A stretch of DNA of 64,000 nt, taken from the NCBI RefSeq assembly GCF_005049235.1, contig NZ_SUMD01000010.1, positions 1 through 64,000 on the forward strand, given 5' to 3'. The first letter of the stretch is position 1. Each line of letters starts with the position of its first letter. Shown here one piece after another: positions 13,382 to 25,720 of this stretch. The translations under genes were made by a program, and so were the position numbers. The notes beneath the pieces are model-generated. The model searched no databases. It saw only the letters and a program-made list of their open reading frames with translations, and was not told where the DNA came from. Origin of the DNA: Rhodococcus oryzae (GTDB taxonomy: Bacteria > Actinomycetota > Actinomycetes > Mycobacteriales > Mycobacteriaceae).

Positions 13382-14046
13382 TCCGGTACCCGTCCCGGCA
13401 GCAGGCTCTCGATGGTCACGCCGAGCACCTCCGCGATGTCCGCGGCCGCGACTGCCCCCTCGCGCAGGATGCGCGGCTCGTCGGCCGTCAGGTCCACGAT
13501 CGTCGAGGCGACAGCGTGCTGGGCGGGGCCACCGTCCAGATACACCGATGCGGCGCCGCCGAGCTGATCGCGGGCCTGCTCGACGGTGGCGGCCGGTGCG
13601 TGCCCGGAGATGTTCGCGCTCGACACGGCGAGAGGTCCCACCTCCCGCAACAGTTCGAGCGCCACGGGGTGCAGCGGCATCCTCAACATCACGGTCCCCC
13701 TGGTGTCGCCCAGGTCCCACGCCAACGAGGGCGCTTGCTGCACAACGAGACTCAGCCCACCGGGCCAGAAGGCGCGGATCAGCTCACGCGCCTGCGGCCG
13801 CACGGTGAAGACGAGTCCGTCGATGGTGTTCCACGAGCCGACGAGCACCGGCACGGGCATGTCCCGGCCGCGGCCCTTGGCGCGCAGCAACGCGGTGACG
13901 GCCTCGCCGTCGAAGGCGTTGGCCGCGAGTCCGTAGAGGGTGTCGGTCGGCACGACGACCAGGCGCCCGGCCTTGAGCGAGTTCGTCGCGGCAGCGATGC
14001 CCGCCTCGCGCGAATCGGTGTTCCGGCAGTCGTAGACGATGCTCAC
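13378..14046 (-). CDS. tsaC: L-threonylcarbamoyladenylate synthase (Sua5/YrdC family)
   Basis: Makes threonylcarbamoyl-AMP for the t6A37 modification of ANN-decoding tRNAs. The 222-residue YrdC domain shows VVVPTDTLYGLAANAF, the K-x-R segment RAKGRGRDMP and the SSANISG motif. It begins with GTG 14046 and is coupled to glyA downstream. The pairing with prmC and prfA groups three translation-fidelity genes. Confidence 0.93.
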   Translation of the reverse strand: MSIVYDCRNTDSREAGIAAATNSLKAGRLVVVPTDTLYGLAANAFDGEAVTALLRAKGRGRDMPVPVLVGSWNTIDGLVFTVRPQARELIRAFWPGGLSLVVQQAPSLAWDLGDTRGTVMLRMPLHPVALELLREVGPLAVSSANISGHAPAATVEQARDQLGGAASVYLDGGPAQHAVASTIVDLTADEPRILREGAVAAADIAEVLGVTIESLLPGRVPE

Positions 14047-14088
14047 TCCCCCATCCTTCCATCCGCGTCGATCCGTCGCCGACGGTGG

Positions 14089-14988
14089 TCAGTGCCCGCG
14101 GGCCGCCTCGGTGTCCGTCGCGACCCGGCGGGCGACCACGAACCGGGGCTTACCCGCCAGATCCGGATGCTCGGCGACCTGGCCGAAAACCCGTCGTTCG
14201 CGCAGCAGGGCCGCCACCTGACCGCCGTTGGTGTCGTCGTGCTCGATGGCCAGCGCGCCGCCGATCTTCAGCCAGCGCGCGATGTTGGAGACCATCGGGG
14301 TGATCACCGACAGCCCGTCCGGCCCGCCGAACAGCGCCAGGTGCGGGTCGAACTCCGCCACCTCGGGATCGAGCTCGGCGCCCTCGGGGATGTACGGCGG
14401 ATTCGACACCACGACGTCGACCTTGCCCTCGAGCTCGGTGAGCAGCGATCGGTCGGTGACGTCGCCCTGATGCAGCGTGATCGGGGTGTCGCCCTCGGTC
14501 GCCCTGGCCTCGGCGTTGCGCCTGGTCCAGGCCAGCGCAGCGGGGTCCAGTTCCACCGCGTGCACGATCGCGTCCGGGCGGGCGTTCGCCAGCGCGAGCG
14601 CCAGCGCCCCGGTTCCCGTGCACAGATCGAGGATCACCGGTGGATGCGCGGGATGTCCCTCCAGGAAGGCGAGGGCCCACGCGAAGAGCAGCTCGGTCTC
14701 CGGTCTGGGCACGAAGACCCCCGGACCGACCTGGAGGTCGATGTCGCCCATCGACGACACGCCGGTGAGGTACTGCAACGGAACCCGCTCGGCGCGCCGG
14801 GCGACCAGCGCGCGATACCGCTCGAGCACCTCGGGGTCGACGAGCGGCACCAGTCCGAGCCTGGTCCGCTCCACCCCCACGACATGGGCGGCGAGCAGTT
14901 CTGCATCAGTGCGGGGACTGTGTACGCCCGCCTCCTCGAGCAGCGTGGTGGCCTCGAGGATCGCGAGGCGGATGGGTTGACGACTCAC
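14089..14988 (-). CDS. prmC: release factor glutamine methyltransferase (PrmC/HemK)
   Basis: SAM-dependent N5-methylation of the GGQ glutamine in release factors. An N-terminal helical domain with SRPQ/RPETELL is followed by a Rossmann methyltransferase domain, with DLCTGTGALALALA and the catalytic NPPY (in VVSNPPYIPEG). GTG 14988 (299 aa) gives the family N-terminus SRQPIRLAILEA and has a GGACGGG Shine-Dalgarno. It lies directly downstream of prfA, whose product it modifies. Confidence 0.94.
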   Translation of the reverse strand: MSRQPIRLAILEATTLLEEAGVHSPRTDAELLAAHVVGVERTRLGLVPLVDPEVLERYRALVARRAERVPLQYLTGVSSMGDIDLQVGPGVFVPRPETELLFAWALAFLEGHPAHPPVILDLCTGTGALALALANARPDAIVHAVELDPAALAWTRRNAEARATEGDTPITLHQGDVTDRSLLTELEGKVDVVVSNPPYIPEGAELDPEVAEFDPHLALFGGPDGLSVITPMVSNIARWLKIGGALAIEHDDTNGGQVAALLRERRVFGQVAEHPDLAGKPRFVVARRVATDTEAARGH

Positions 14989-15048
14989 CCGTCCAGCCTG
15001 CCATGGGCCGCCGCCGGAACCCCGCATTACCCGACCGCGGCCACGTGG

Positions 15049-16128
15049 CTACTCGACGGCGAGCCGGGCCTCCCGGTCCGACTTGCCGAGCGCGTCCAGC
15101 AGCGCGTCCAGATCGCCGTCGAGCACGGCGTCGAGGTTGTGCGCCTTGAACCCGATCCGGTGATCGGTGATCCGGTTCTCCGGGTAGTTGTAGGTACGGA
15201 TGCGCTCGGAACGGTCAACGGTGCGCACCTGGCTCTGCCTGCCTGCCGACGCCTCGTCGGCAGCGGCCTCCTCTGCCGCGGCCTGCAGCCTGGCCGCGAG
15301 CACCTGCATCGCGCGAGCCTTGTTCTGCAGCTGCGAGCGCTCGTTCTGGCAGGTCACCACGATGCCGGTGGGCAGGTGGGTGATCCGGACCGCGGAGTCG
15401 GTGGTGTTGACGCCCTGACCACCCTTGCCGGACGAGCGGTACACATCGATGCGCAGATCGGTCTCGTCGATCTGCACCTCCTCGACCTCCTCGGGCTCCG
15501 GGTAGATCAGCACGCCGGCCGCGGAGGTGTGCACCCGGCCCTGGGACTCGGTCACGGGTACCCGCTGGACGCGGTGCACGCCGCCCTCGAACTTCAGCCG
15601 GGCCCAGACACCGTCGCGGGTGTCGCCCTTCGACTTGATCGACAGGGTCGCGTCCTTGTAGCCGCCGAGATCGGAGATGTTCGCGTCGAGGACCTCGACC
15701 CGCCAGCCGTGCCGCTCGGCGTACCGCAGGTACATCCGGGCCAGGTCCGCGGCGAACAGCGCGGACTCCTCGCCGCCCTCGCCGGACTTCACCTCGAGCA
15801 CCACGTCGTCGCCGTCGTGCGGGTCCCTCGGCGCGAGCAGGTCGGTGAGGGCGACGTCGAGCTCGGCCACCTTGGCCTCCAGCTCGGGCACCTCGGCGGC
15901 GAAGCTCGAATCGTCGGCGGCCAGCTCGCGAGCGGCCTCCAGGTCCTCGCGCGCGGCCTGCAGCTTGGTGTGGGTGGCCATGATGGGAGCGAGCTCGGCG
16001 AACCGCTTGCCGACCCGGCGGGCGGCCGAGGGGTCGTTGTGCAAGGACGGGTCGGACAGCTGCAGCTCGAGGCCGGCGTGCTCGGCCAGGATGTCATCGA
16101 TCGCCGACGGCTGGGTGGTCCCCGCCAT
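15049..16128 (-). CDS. prfA: peptide chain release factor 1
   Basis: Recognises UAA and UAG stop codons. Its 359 residues include the codon-reading PVT tripeptide ([14 protein letters not shown]) and the catalytic GGQ loop ([18 protein letters not shown]). ATG 16128 has GAGGAGCG eight bases upstream. It is separated from rpmE by a strong terminator, so expression is probably partly independent. Confidence 0.97.
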   Translation of the reverse strand: MAGTTQPSAIDDILAEHAGLELQLSDPSLHNDPSAARRVGKRFAELAPIMATHTKLQAAREDLEAARELAADDSSFAAEVPELEAKVAELDVALTDLLAPRDPHDGDDVVLEVKSGEGGEESALFAADLARMYLRYAERHGWRVEVLDANISDLGGYKDATLSIKSKGDTRDGVWARLKFEGGVHRVQRVPVTESQGRVHTSAAGVLIYPEPEEVEEVQIDETDLRIDVYRSSGKGGQGVNTTDSAVRITHLPTGIVVTCQNERSQLQNKARAMQVLAARLQAAAEEAAADEASAGRQSQVRTVDRSERIRTYNYPENRITDHRIGFKAHNLDAVLDGDLDALLDALGKSDREARLAVE

Positions 16129-16222
16129 GGTTCGCTCCTCGGTTGTCGACACCCCCGAGGGGATGCCGGGCAGTGCAATGGGTGGATGTTGGCGCCGGGT
16201 CCGGCGCGCGCACCACGGGTAC

Positions 16223-16269
16223 AAAAAAACCGACGCCCGGCCTGCAATGGAACACAGGACGGGCGTCGG
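16223..16269 (-). terminator. Rho-independent terminator of rpmE
   Basis: The minus-strand stem CCGACGCCCG/CGGGCGTCGG (10 bp, arms at 16260-16269 and 16230-16239) is followed by seven U residues (16229-16223), a textbook intrinsic terminator. It lies just after the rpmE stop. Confidence 0.92.
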
Positions 16270-16277
16270 CGGGACAG

Positions 16278-16511
16278 CTAGCTGTCGGCGTCGGCCTTCT
16301 TGCCGGCGCGCTTGCCGTAGCGAGCCTCGAAGCGCGCGACGCGTCCACCGGTGTCGAGGATCTTCTGCTTGCCGGTGTAGAACGGGTGGCACTGCGAGCA
16401 GACCTCGACGTTGATGCGTCCGGACTCCTTGGTGCTGTGGGTCTCGAACGTGTTACCGCAACCGCAGACGACGGTGGTCGCCACGTAGTTGGGGTGGATT
16501 CCTGCCTTCAT
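16278..16511 (-). CDS. rpmE: 50S ribosomal protein L31, zinc-binding type
   Basis: 77 residues. Four cysteines in CGCGN and CSQCHPF form the zinc ribbon of C+ type L31. ATG 16511 ([10 protein letters not shown]) has AAAGGGA upstream. Zinc-free paralogues elsewhere usually replace this form under zinc starvation. Confidence 0.96.
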   Translation of the reverse strand: MKAGIHPNYVATTVVCGCGNTFETHSTKESGRINVEVCSQCHPFYTGKQKILDTGGRVARFEARYGKRAGKKADADS

Positions 16512-16582
16512 GGTGTCCCTTTCGGTGGTCGCCGGGTCGCCTTCGCCAATCGAAGCCGTGAACCGGAACCGGACATTGTTGT

Positions 16583-16599
16583 ACTCGCACGCGGCGAGT
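16583..16599. repeat. small inverted repeat upstream of rpmE
   Basis: ACTCGC-N5-GCGAGT lies about 70 bases upstream of the rpmE start, in the 234-bp gap between rho and rpmE. It may be a leader hairpin or operator; no match to a known zinc-regulator box was recognised. Confidence 0.3.
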
Positions 16600-16687
16600 G
16601 CCACGGGCGCGATCGTTCATTCTGCCAGAACGCGTGCATCAAGTCCTAACGACCAGGTGCCGCAATCTGTTCCCGACCGGCGCCGAC

Positions 16688-16733
16688 ACGAGGCAGGCCC
16701 CGGAAACCGTGCGGTTTCCGGGGCCTGCCTCGT
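16688..16733 (-). terminator. 22-bp perfect hairpin after rho
   Basis: The arms at 16688-16709 and 16712-16733 are perfectly complementary over 22 bp (ACGAGGCAGGCCCCGG... mirrored), with a 2-base centre. The hairpin lies 13 bases past the rho stop. There is no U-run, as is common for actinobacterial L-shaped terminators. Confidence 0.8.
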
Positions 16734-16745
16734 CGCACGCGACTA

Positions 16746-18809
16746 CTAGTCGTCGTCGCCCATCGCTCCCGGCGCGGTCTTGGAGACCTGCATGAGGAAC
16801 TCGAGGTTGTTCTTGCTCTTCTTGAGCCGGTCGATCAGCAGATCGATCGCCTGGTGCGAGTCCAGGCCGGACAGCACCCGTCGCAGCTTGTGCAGCACCG
16901 CGGCCTCGTCCGGGTTGAGCAGCAGCTCGTCCTTACGGGTGCCGGACGGGTTGACGTCGACCGCCGGGAAGACCCGACGCTCGGCGATCTTGCGATCGAG
17001 CTTGAGCTCGGCGTTGCCGGTGCCCTTGAACTCCTCGAAGATCACGGTGTCACCGGTGGAGCCGGTCTCGACCATCGCGGTGGCGATGATCGTGAGCGAG
17101 CCGCCGTTCTCGATGTTGCGGGCCGCGCCGAGGAACCGCTTCGGCGGGTACAGCGCGGTCGAGTCGACACCACCGGACAGGATTCGTCCCGAGGCGGGCG
17201 ACGAGTTGTTGTACGCACGGCCGAGTCGGGTGATCGAGTCGAGCAGCACGACGACGTCCTTGCCCTCCTCGACGAGGCGCTTGGCCCGCTCGATGGCGAG
17301 CTCGGCGACCGAGGTGTGGTCTGACGGCGGCCGGTCGAAGGTGGAGGCGATGACCTCACCCTTCACCGAACGCTGCATATCGGTGACCTCTTCCGGACGC
17401 TCGTCGACCAGGACGACCATCAGGTAGCACTCGGGGTTGTTCGTGGCGATGGCGTTCGCGATCGCCTGCAGCACGCTGGTCTTACCGGCCTTAGGCGGGC
17501 TGACGATGAGGGCGCGCTGGCCCTTACCGATCGGCATCACCAGGTCGATGACACGGGTGGTGAGAATGTTCGGCGTGGTCTCGAGGCGCAGGCGCTGGTT
17601 CGGGTAGAGCGGCGTCAGCTTGCCGAACTCGGGCCGCCGCTTGGCCGCCTCGACGTCGCCGCCGTTGACGGTGTCCAGGCGGACCAGCGGGTTGAACTTC
17701 TGACGCTGGCTGCTAGCGGCGCCGCCGCCCTCACCCTCACGGGCGACGCGGACGGCACCGGTGATGGCGTCACCGCGACGGAGTCCGTTCTTGCGGATCA
17801 GGTTCATCGAGACGTACACGTCGTTCGGGCCCGCCAGGTATCCGGAGGTCCGCACGAAGGCGTAGTTGTCGAGCACATCGAGGATGCCCGCGACCGGCTG
17901 CAGGACATCGTCCTCGCGGATCTCGAGGTCGCGGTCCGCGCCTGCGCCGCCGCCCTCGCCGCGGTCGCGTCCACGACGACGCTCACGGAACCGGCGTCCC
18001 CGCCGACCCCGGCCGTCCTCGTCCTCGCCGCCGCGGTTGTCATTGCGACCCTCGCCGCGCGGGCCGTTGCCGCCCTGGCCACGCTCACCCTGGTTGCGCT
18101 CGCCCTGGCCACGCTCACCCTGGCCACGCTCACCCTGGTTCCGCTCACCCTGGTTCCGCTCACCCTGGCCACGCTCGCCCTGGTTGCGCTCACCCTGGCC
18201 ACGCTCGCCCTGGTTGCGGTCGCGACGGTTGCGCTCACCGCCCTGGTCCTGACGGGGCTGGCGGTCGCCGCCCTGTTCGGCCGCGGGGGCCGTCGATGCC
18301 GTCGACTCACCCTGCTCGGGAGAGCCGGCCTGGCGAGACGACCCGCGGCGCTGCCGGTTTCGGCGGCCACCCTGCTCGCCCTCGGCGGACTCGGCGGCCT
18401 GGGCTGCCGGACGCTCGGTGGTAGCGGGGGCCGACTCGGCGGCGGGGGCAACCTCGGCGACCCGCTGCGGCGCGGTCGCGGCCTCGCTGGCCGCGGCCTC
18501 GACGGGAGCCACCTTGGGCGCCGTCTTGGTGGCGCCGCCGCCGCCCTGACGCTCCTTGATGGCCGCGATCAGGTCGCCCTTGCGCAGGCCGGACGTTCCC
18601 TTGATGCCGAGCTCGGTCGCGAGTCCGCGCAGCTCGGCCAGCACCATGCCGGACAGGCCGGCACCGCGCCGGGCCTCGGCGCGCTTGGTGGAGGCTGCCA
18701 CCGCGTCGCCGGTGGCTTCTGAAGTTCGTGCAGTGCCGCCGGCCTGGCTCGCCGCGGAGTCAACCGGGGTATCGAGAGCAGGTGTGGCGATCAGGTCCGT
18801 ATCGGTCAC
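16746..18809 (-). CDS. rho: transcription termination factor Rho
   Basis: Hexameric RNA helicase, 687 residues, much longer than E. coli Rho (419). The SAP-like N-terminal helix region (about 52-88: LSGMVLAELRGLATELG) is followed by a disordered Ala/Pro/Glu stretch, then ten R-[N/G]-Q-G-E pentapeptides (198-247), then an Arg-rich acidic/basic tract. The cold-shock RNA-binding domain follows (about 305-360, DNYAFVRTSGYLAG), then the ATPase with Walker A PPKAGKTS and DERPEEVTDMQ. Such insertions between the N-terminal subdomains are an actinobacterial trait linked to RNA binding. Upstream is a roughly 290-base leader. Confidence 0.97.
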   Translation of the reverse strand: MTDTDLIATPALDTPVDSAASQAGGTARTSEATGDAVAASTKRAEARRGAGLSGMVLAELRGLATELGIKGTSGLRKGDLIAAIKERQGGGGATKTAPKVAPVEAAASEAATAPQRVAEVAPAAESAPATTERPAAQAAESAEGEQGGRRNRQRRGSSRQAGSPEQGESTASTAPAAEQGGDRQPRQDQGGERNRRDRNQGERGQGERNQGERGQGERNQGERNQGERGQGERGQGERNQGERGQGGNGPRGEGRNDNRGGEDEDGRGRRGRRFRERRRGRDRGEGGGAGADRDLEIREDDVLQPVAGILDVLDNYAFVRTSGYLAGPNDVYVSMNLIRKNGLRRGDAITGAVRVAREGEGGGAASSQRQKFNPLVRLDTVNGGDVEAAKRRPEFGKLTPLYPNQRLRLETTPNILTTRVIDLVMPIGKGQRALIVSPPKAGKTSVLQAIANAIATNNPECYLMVVLVDERPEEVTDMQRSVKGEVIASTFDRPPSDHTSVAELAIERAKRLVEEGKDVVVLLDSITRLGRAYNNSSPASGRILSGGVDSTALYPPKRFLGAARNIENGGSLTIIATAMVETGSTGDTVIFEEFKGTGNAELKLDRKIAERRVFPAVDVNPSGTRKDELLLNPDEAAVLHKLRRVLSGLDSHQAIDLLIDRLKKSKNNLEFLMQVSKTAPGAMGDDD
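18069..18218 (-). repeat. in-frame 15-bp tandem repeat inside rho
   Basis: Ten consecutive 15-bp units encode the pentapeptide R-N/G-Q-G-E/G (residues 198-247 of Rho). On the plus strand it reads as repeated CTGGCCACGCTCACC and CTGGTTGCGCTCACC variants. Length variation between strains is expected by slippage. Confidence 0.9.
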
Positions 18810-19173
18810 GGAGATCCTTTCCTTCCCTCGCTCGCGCGGCGCGTGTCGAGGGTTCGTCCCGAAGCTCAGCTCACTCGCTGAACTCGGTTATGCCGGACGT
18901 GTTCGCTGGATGGAACTATCGGCTCGTCCACCCCCGTGGCCTCTCGAACAGGCACGTTCCAAGTCGATCACCGCGGAAATCACGCGAGGGAATCGAGCCA
19001 GGTGCGTCTACTCTTGCCTCGGCAGTCCCGGGGTACGGGAGCCAATTCTCGGAGTGAATGCCCTGGTAGAACACCGGCGTCTGATGCGCACGATGGGCGA
19101 ACGACCCTCAGGATAGCCTCCAACCGGGCCGCGGGCAAGGACCGACCCGCCGGTATCCCGTCCGATCAGCCGG
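18810..19173 (-). promoter_or_regulatory. rho leader and promoter region
   Basis: No gene is seen in these 364 bases. The minus-strand TTGCCC (19133-19138) and TATCCT (19110-19115) are 17 bases apart, a good promoter placing transcription start near 19103. It would leave a 5' UTR of roughly 290 bases before the rho start. Autogenous attenuation of rho in its leader is known in other bacteria; here it is only suggested by leader length. Confidence 0.55.
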
Positions 19174-21216
<2,043 letters not shown>

Positions 21217-21224
<8 letters not shown>

Positions 21225-22530
21225 TGGAACCTTCCAATCGGAGAACACTGGTGACCGCGGTCACGAACTCGAGCTTGCCGAGGGCCGCAACGGTTTCGGA
21301 CAGGGCCGCGTCGGTCGCCAGATGGGTGACCACGATCAGCCCGGCGCCGTTGCCCATGCCCTCCTGACGGACCGTCGAGATGCTGACGTCGTGCTTGGCG
21401 AACTCCGCCGCGACCGCCGACAGCACGCCCGCACGGTCCGCGACCTGCATGTTGACGTAGTAACGGGTGGGGATCTCGCCGATCGGCGCGATCTTGAGGT
21501 CCGCGTACTTCGACTCACGGGGGCCGCGGCCGCCGTGCACCCGGTTCCGGGCCGCCATCACGAGGTCGCCCATCACGGCCGAGGCGGTCGGCGAGCCACC
21601 GGCGCCCTGTCCGTAGAACATGAGCCGTCCCGCGGCCTCGGCCTCGACCACGACCGCGTTGAACGCGCCGTTCACCGAGGCGAGCGGGTGATCGAGCGGG
21701 ACGAGCGCCGGGTAGACCCGGGCCGAGATCCGCTCGGAGCCGTCCGCGCCGTTGACCCGCTCGCAGATCGAGAGCAGCTTCACCGTGCAGTTCAGCGACT
21801 TGGCGGCCTCGAGGTCCGCCGAGCTGATCTTCGAGATGCCCTCGCGGTACACGTCGGCAGCGGTGACCCGGGTGTGGAACGCGATCGACGCGAGGATCGC
21901 GGCCTTCGCCGCGGCGTCGTAGCCCTCCACGTCCGCGGTCGGATCGGCCTCGGCATAGCCGAGCCGGCCCGCCTCGGCGAGCGTGTCGGCGTAATCGGCG
22001 CCGGTCTCGTCCATCGCGGAGAGGATGAAGTTGGTGGTGCCGTTGACGATTCCGGCGACCTTGTTGACCCGGTCACCCGCGAGCGACTGGGTCAGCGGGC
22101 GGATCACCGGGATCGCGCCCGCGACCGCGGCCTCGAAGTACAGGTCGACGCTCTTGTTCTCGGCCGCCTCGGCGAGCTCGCCGGTGTAGTCGGCCAGCAG
22201 CGCCTTGTTCGCGGTGACCACCGACTTGCCCGAGTTGAGGGCGGCGAGGATGAGCTTGCGGGGCACCTCGATGCCGCCGATCACCTCGACGACGATGTCC
22301 ACGTCCGCGCGCGTGACCAGAGAGTCCGCGTCGGTCGTCAGCAACTCGGCCGGAACCCCGCGGTCACCCTCGATCCGGCGCACCGCGATACCGCGCAGCA
22401 CCACCGGTGCGCCGACCCGCGCCTCGAGCTCGCGGGCGTGCTCGCGCAGAATTCGCACGACCTCACTGCCCACGTTGCCGAGGCCGAGGACCGCCACACC
22501 GATCGCGGCATTGCCACTCGGTTCAGTCAT
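21217..22530 (-). CDS. hom: homoserine dehydrogenase
   Basis: NAD(P)H-dependent reduction of aspartate semialdehyde to homoserine. 437 residues: Rossmann domain ([13 protein letters not shown]), catalytic region with [11 protein letters not shown] and [16 protein letters not shown], and a C-terminal ACT domain (about 355-430, starting [15 protein letters not shown]) that normally binds threonine for feedback inhibition. It overlaps lysA by 8 bases at its start. Confidence 0.97.
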
Positions 22531-23950
22531 GTTGCTGTACCTCCAAGCTGAGCAGATCTTCCACTGTTTCCCTGCGCAAGATCAGTCGGGACTGACCATC
22601 ACGCACCGCGACCACGGCAGGCCGGGTGAGCAGGTTGTAGCGGCTGGACATCGAATAGCAGTATGCGCCAGTGGCGGCGACCGCGAGCAGATCTCCCGCG
22701 TTGACGTCCTCCGGCATCCAGGCGTCCCGGATGACGATGTCGCCACTCTCGCAATGCTTCCCCACCACGCGGGCGACCACCGGGTCGGCCACGCTGTCGC
22801 GCGAGACCAGGCGCGAATCGTACTCGGCCTGATACAGCGACGTGCGGATGTTATCGCTCATCCCGCCGTCCACGCTGATGTATCGCCGGGTTGCGTTGGC
22901 ACCCAAGCGAACATCCTTGACCGTGCCGACCTCGTACAGGGTCACGGTGCCCGGTCCCGCGATCGCCCGGCCCGGCTCGACCGCGAGGGTCGGCACCGGC
23001 AGTCCGGCGAGCGCCGACTCGGTGGCGACGATGTGCGCGAGCTTGGCCGCCAGGTCGTCCACCGGCGGCGGGTCGTCGCTCGCGAGGTACGAGATCCCCA
23101 TCCCGCCGCCGAGGTCGACGATCGAGATCTGCGAGGACTTGTCCACCCCGAACTCGGCGACGATGGTGCGGAGCAGCCCGATCACGCGGTGCGCGGCGAG
23201 CTCGAATCCGTCGACCTCGAAGATCTGCGAGCCGATGTGGCTGTGCAGCCCGACCAGCCGCAGGTTCTCGGTGGCGAACACGCGGCGGACGGCGTCCAGT
23301 GCCGATCCGTCCGAGAGCGAGAACCCGAACTTCTGGTCCTCGTGGGCGGTGGCGATAAACTCGTGGGTGTGCGCCTCGACGCCGACCGTGACGCGGATCA
23401 GCACGTCCTGCACCACGCCGTGCGCACCGGCGACGAGGTCCAGCCGATCGATCTCCTGGGTCGAGTCGAGCACGATGTGCCCGACACCCGCGGCCACCCC
23501 GGCCTCGAGCTCGGCGACGGACTTGTTGTTGCCGTGCATGGCAATTCGCTCGGCCGGGAAGTTCGCGTGCAGCGCGATGGCCAGCTCGCCGCCGGAGCAG
23601 ATGTCCAGCGACAGTCCCTCCTCGGCGACCCAGCGGGCGATCTCACCGCAGAGGAACGCCTTCGAGGCGTAATGCACCTTGCCGGTGGGGCCGAAGGCAC
23701 GGGCCATGTCGCGGCACCGGGACCGGAAGTCGTCCTCGTCGATGACGAACAGCGGCGTGCCGTACTGCTCCGCCAGCTCGGTGACGGGCACCCCGGCCAG
23801 CCGGACCACGCCGTCCTCGCCGCGGGCGGCGTTGCGAGGCCAGACGGCGGCGGGCAGTGCGGTCAGCTCGGCCGCGGACTCCGGCCGCGGCGGCAGTCCG
23901 GGTGCGTGTGGGATCTCGGCATGCTTGGGTCCCGCCGGATGCGCGCTCAC
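22523..23950 (-). CDS. lysA: diaminopimelate decarboxylase
   Basis: PLP decarboxylase (alanine racemase fold) making L-lysine from meso-DAP. 475 residues. The PLP lysine is in [16 protein letters not shown], the HSHIGSQ loop and the CESGD catalytic cysteine segment are present. GTG 23950 overlaps the argS TGA as GTGA, so translation is coupled. Order and overlap match mycobacterial argS-lysA. Confidence 0.97.
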   Translation of the reverse strand: MSAHPAGPKHAEIPHAPGLPPRPESAAELTALPAAVWPRNAARGEDGVVRLAGVPVTELAEQYGTPLFVIDEDDFRSRCRDMARAFGPTGKVHYASKAFLCGEIARWVAEEGLSLDICSGGELAIALHANFPAERIAMHGNNKSVAELEAGVAAGVGHIVLDSTQEIDRLDLVAGAHGVVQDVLIRVTVGVEAHTHEFIATAHEDQKFGFSLSDGSALDAVRRVFATENLRLVGLHSHIGSQIFEVDGFELAAHRVIGLLRTIVAEFGVDKSSQISIVDLGGGMGISYLASDDPPPVDDLAAKLAHIVATESALAGLPVPTLAVEPGRAIAGPGTVTLYEVGTVKDVRLGANATRRYISVDGGMSDNIRTSLYQAEYDSRLVSRDSVADPVVARVVGKHCESGDIVIRDAWMPEDVNAGDLLAVAATGAYCYSMSSRYNLLTRPAVVAVRDGQSRLILRRETVEDLLSLEVQQHD

Positions 23951-25599
23951 ATTCGCTCCGGTGCGCTGACGCCGAGCACGGCGAGGCCGTTGGCGAGGAC
24001 CTGGCGGGTCGCCGCGCACAGGGCCAGCCGGGCCGTGTGCAGATCGCCCGCGGGCTCGTCGCCCTGCGGCAGAACGCGGCAGTCGGTGTAGAAGCGGTGG
24101 TAGGTGCCTGCGAGCTCCTCCATGTACCGGGCGATCCGGTGCGGTTCCCGCAGCTCGGCCGCCGCGGCCACCACCCGCGGGTACTCGCCGATGGTCCGGA
24201 TGAGGTCGCCCTCCCGGTCGTGGGTGAGCAATTCCAGCTTCGGGTTCTCGGTGGAGATGCCAAGCTCGGCCGCGTTGCGGCCAAGCGAGGCGAGCCGGGC
24301 GTGCGCGTACTGCACGTAGTAGACGGGGTTCTCGCTGGTGGTGCTGGTCCACAGCTCGAGGTCGATGTCCAGGCTCGAATCCACGGACGACCGGATCATC
24401 GCGTACCGGGCGGCGTCGACGCCGATCGCCTCGACCAGGTCGTCGAGGGTGATGACCGTGCCCGCCCGCTTGCTCATCTTCACCGCGACGCCGTCGCGGA
24501 CCAGGTTCACCATCTGACCGATCAGCACCTCGACGGTGTCCGGGTCATCACCGAACGCGGCGGCCGCGGCCTTGAGCCGGCCGATGTAGCCATGGTGGTC
24601 GGCGCCGAGCATGTAGATGCACAGGTCGAAGCCGCGCGAACGCTTGTCCTGGAAGTAGGCGATGTCGCCCGCGATGTACGCCGCGTTGCCATCGCTCTTG
24701 ATGACAACGCGGTCCTTGTCGTCACCGAAGTCGGTGCTCTTGAGCCACCAGGCGCCGTCCTCCTCGTAGAGGTTCCCGGACGCCTTGAGGGTCGCCACCG
24801 CCGTCTCGACGGCACCGGACTCGAAGAGCGAGTTCTCGTGGAAGTACACGTCGAAGTCGGTGCCGAACTCGTGCAGGGTCTTCTTGATGTGGTCGAACAT
24901 CAGCGCCACGCCGATGGACCGGAACGCCTCCTGACGCTCGTCGGCGGGCAGCGCGAGCGCGTCCGGGCGCTGCCGGACGACCTCCGCGGCGATGTCGGAG
25001 ATGTACGCCCCCGCGTAGCCGTCCTCGGGCGCCGGGTCGCCGTTGGCCGCGGCGATCAGCGACCGCGCGAACCGGTCGATCTGGGCGCCGTGGTCGTTGA
25101 AGTAGTACTCGCGGGTGACGGCTGCGCCCTGGGCGGCGAGGATGCGTCCGAGCGCGTCGCCGACCGCGGCCCACCTGGTGCCGCCGAGGTGGATCGGACC
25201 CGTCGGGTTCGCCGAGACGAACTCGAGGTTGATCCGCTTTCCCGCCAGCGCCTGGGACGAACCGAAGGCCTCGCCCGCGGCGATGGCGTTCGCAACGATG
25301 ACGCCCTGGGCGGCCGCGGCCAGCCGGATGTTGAGGAATCCCGGACCTGCCACCTCGACGGTCTCGATGCCGTCGGTGGCGGTCAGCGCGTCGGCCAGCC
25401 AGGTCGCCAGGTCGCGCGGGTTGGCGCCCGCCTTCTTGCCGACCTGCATGGCCACGTTGCTGGCGTAGTCCCCGTGCTCGGGGTTGCGCGGGCGTTCGAC
25501 GGCGAGCGTCGCCGGGAGGACGCTCGCGTCGAGCCCACGCTCGGCGAGGACCTTCGCGGCGGTCCCTCGGAGCAGTTCGGCAAGGTCGGCAGGAGTCAC
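23947..25599 (-). CDS. argS: arginyl-tRNA synthetase
   Basis: Class I synthetase, 550 residues. The HIGH-equivalent is HLGGTR (in TGPIHLGG) and the KMSKS-equivalent is KMSKRAG. The N-terminal Add-1 domain precedes the catalytic core, and the C-terminal DALR anticodon domain ends with [12 protein letters not shown]. The GTG start at 25599 lies close behind a TAGGAT -10-like box (25608-25613), so the mRNA may be nearly leaderless. Confidence 0.97.
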   Translation of the reverse strand: MTPADLAELLRGTAAKVLAERGLDASVLPATLAVERPRNPEHGDYASNVAMQVGKKAGANPRDLATWLADALTATDGIETVEVAGPGFLNIRLAAAAQGVIVANAIAAGEAFGSSQALAGKRINLEFVSANPTGPIHLGGTRWAAVGDALGRILAAQGAAVTREYYFNDHGAQIDRFARSLIAAANGDPAPEDGYAGAYISDIAAEVVRQRPDALALPADERQEAFRSIGVALMFDHIKKTLHEFGTDFDVYFHENSLFESGAVETAVATLKASGNLYEEDGAWWLKSTDFGDDKDRVVIKSDGNAAYIAGDIAYFQDKRSRGFDLCIYMLGADHHGYIGRLKAAAAAFGDDPDTVEVLIGQMVNLVRDGVAVKMSKRAGTVITLDDLVEAIGVDAARYAMIRSSVDSSLDIDLELWTSTTSENPVYYVQYAHARLASLGRNAAELGISTENPKLELLTHDREGDLIRTIGEYPRVVAAAAELREPHRIARYMEELAGTYHRFYTDCRVLPQGDEPAGDLHTARLALCAATRQVLANGLAVLGVSAPERM

Positions 25600-25607
25600 A
25601 GGTATCT

Positions 25608-25613
25608 ATCCTA
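25608..25613 (-). promoter_or_regulatory. candidate -10 box of the argS-lysA-hom-thrCB operon
   Basis: TAGGAT on the minus strand lies 8 bases before the argS GTG. No clear -35 and no Shine-Dalgarno were seen, so a very short leader is likely. Confidence 0.4.
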
Positions 25614-25720
25614 TGGTCTGGCCGTTCACCGCCTGCGCTCAGGCACTGAACGTAGAGTGGGGCCCCGGCGGGACCCACCGCCTCCATGTGACTGTCCCAC
25701 CACCGAAAGAGCACTCACCG

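Noticed and set aside
18069-18218. Tandem repeats resembling a CRISPR array
   Set aside because: Units are contiguous 15-bp, in frame with rho and without unique spacers; they encode pentapeptides.
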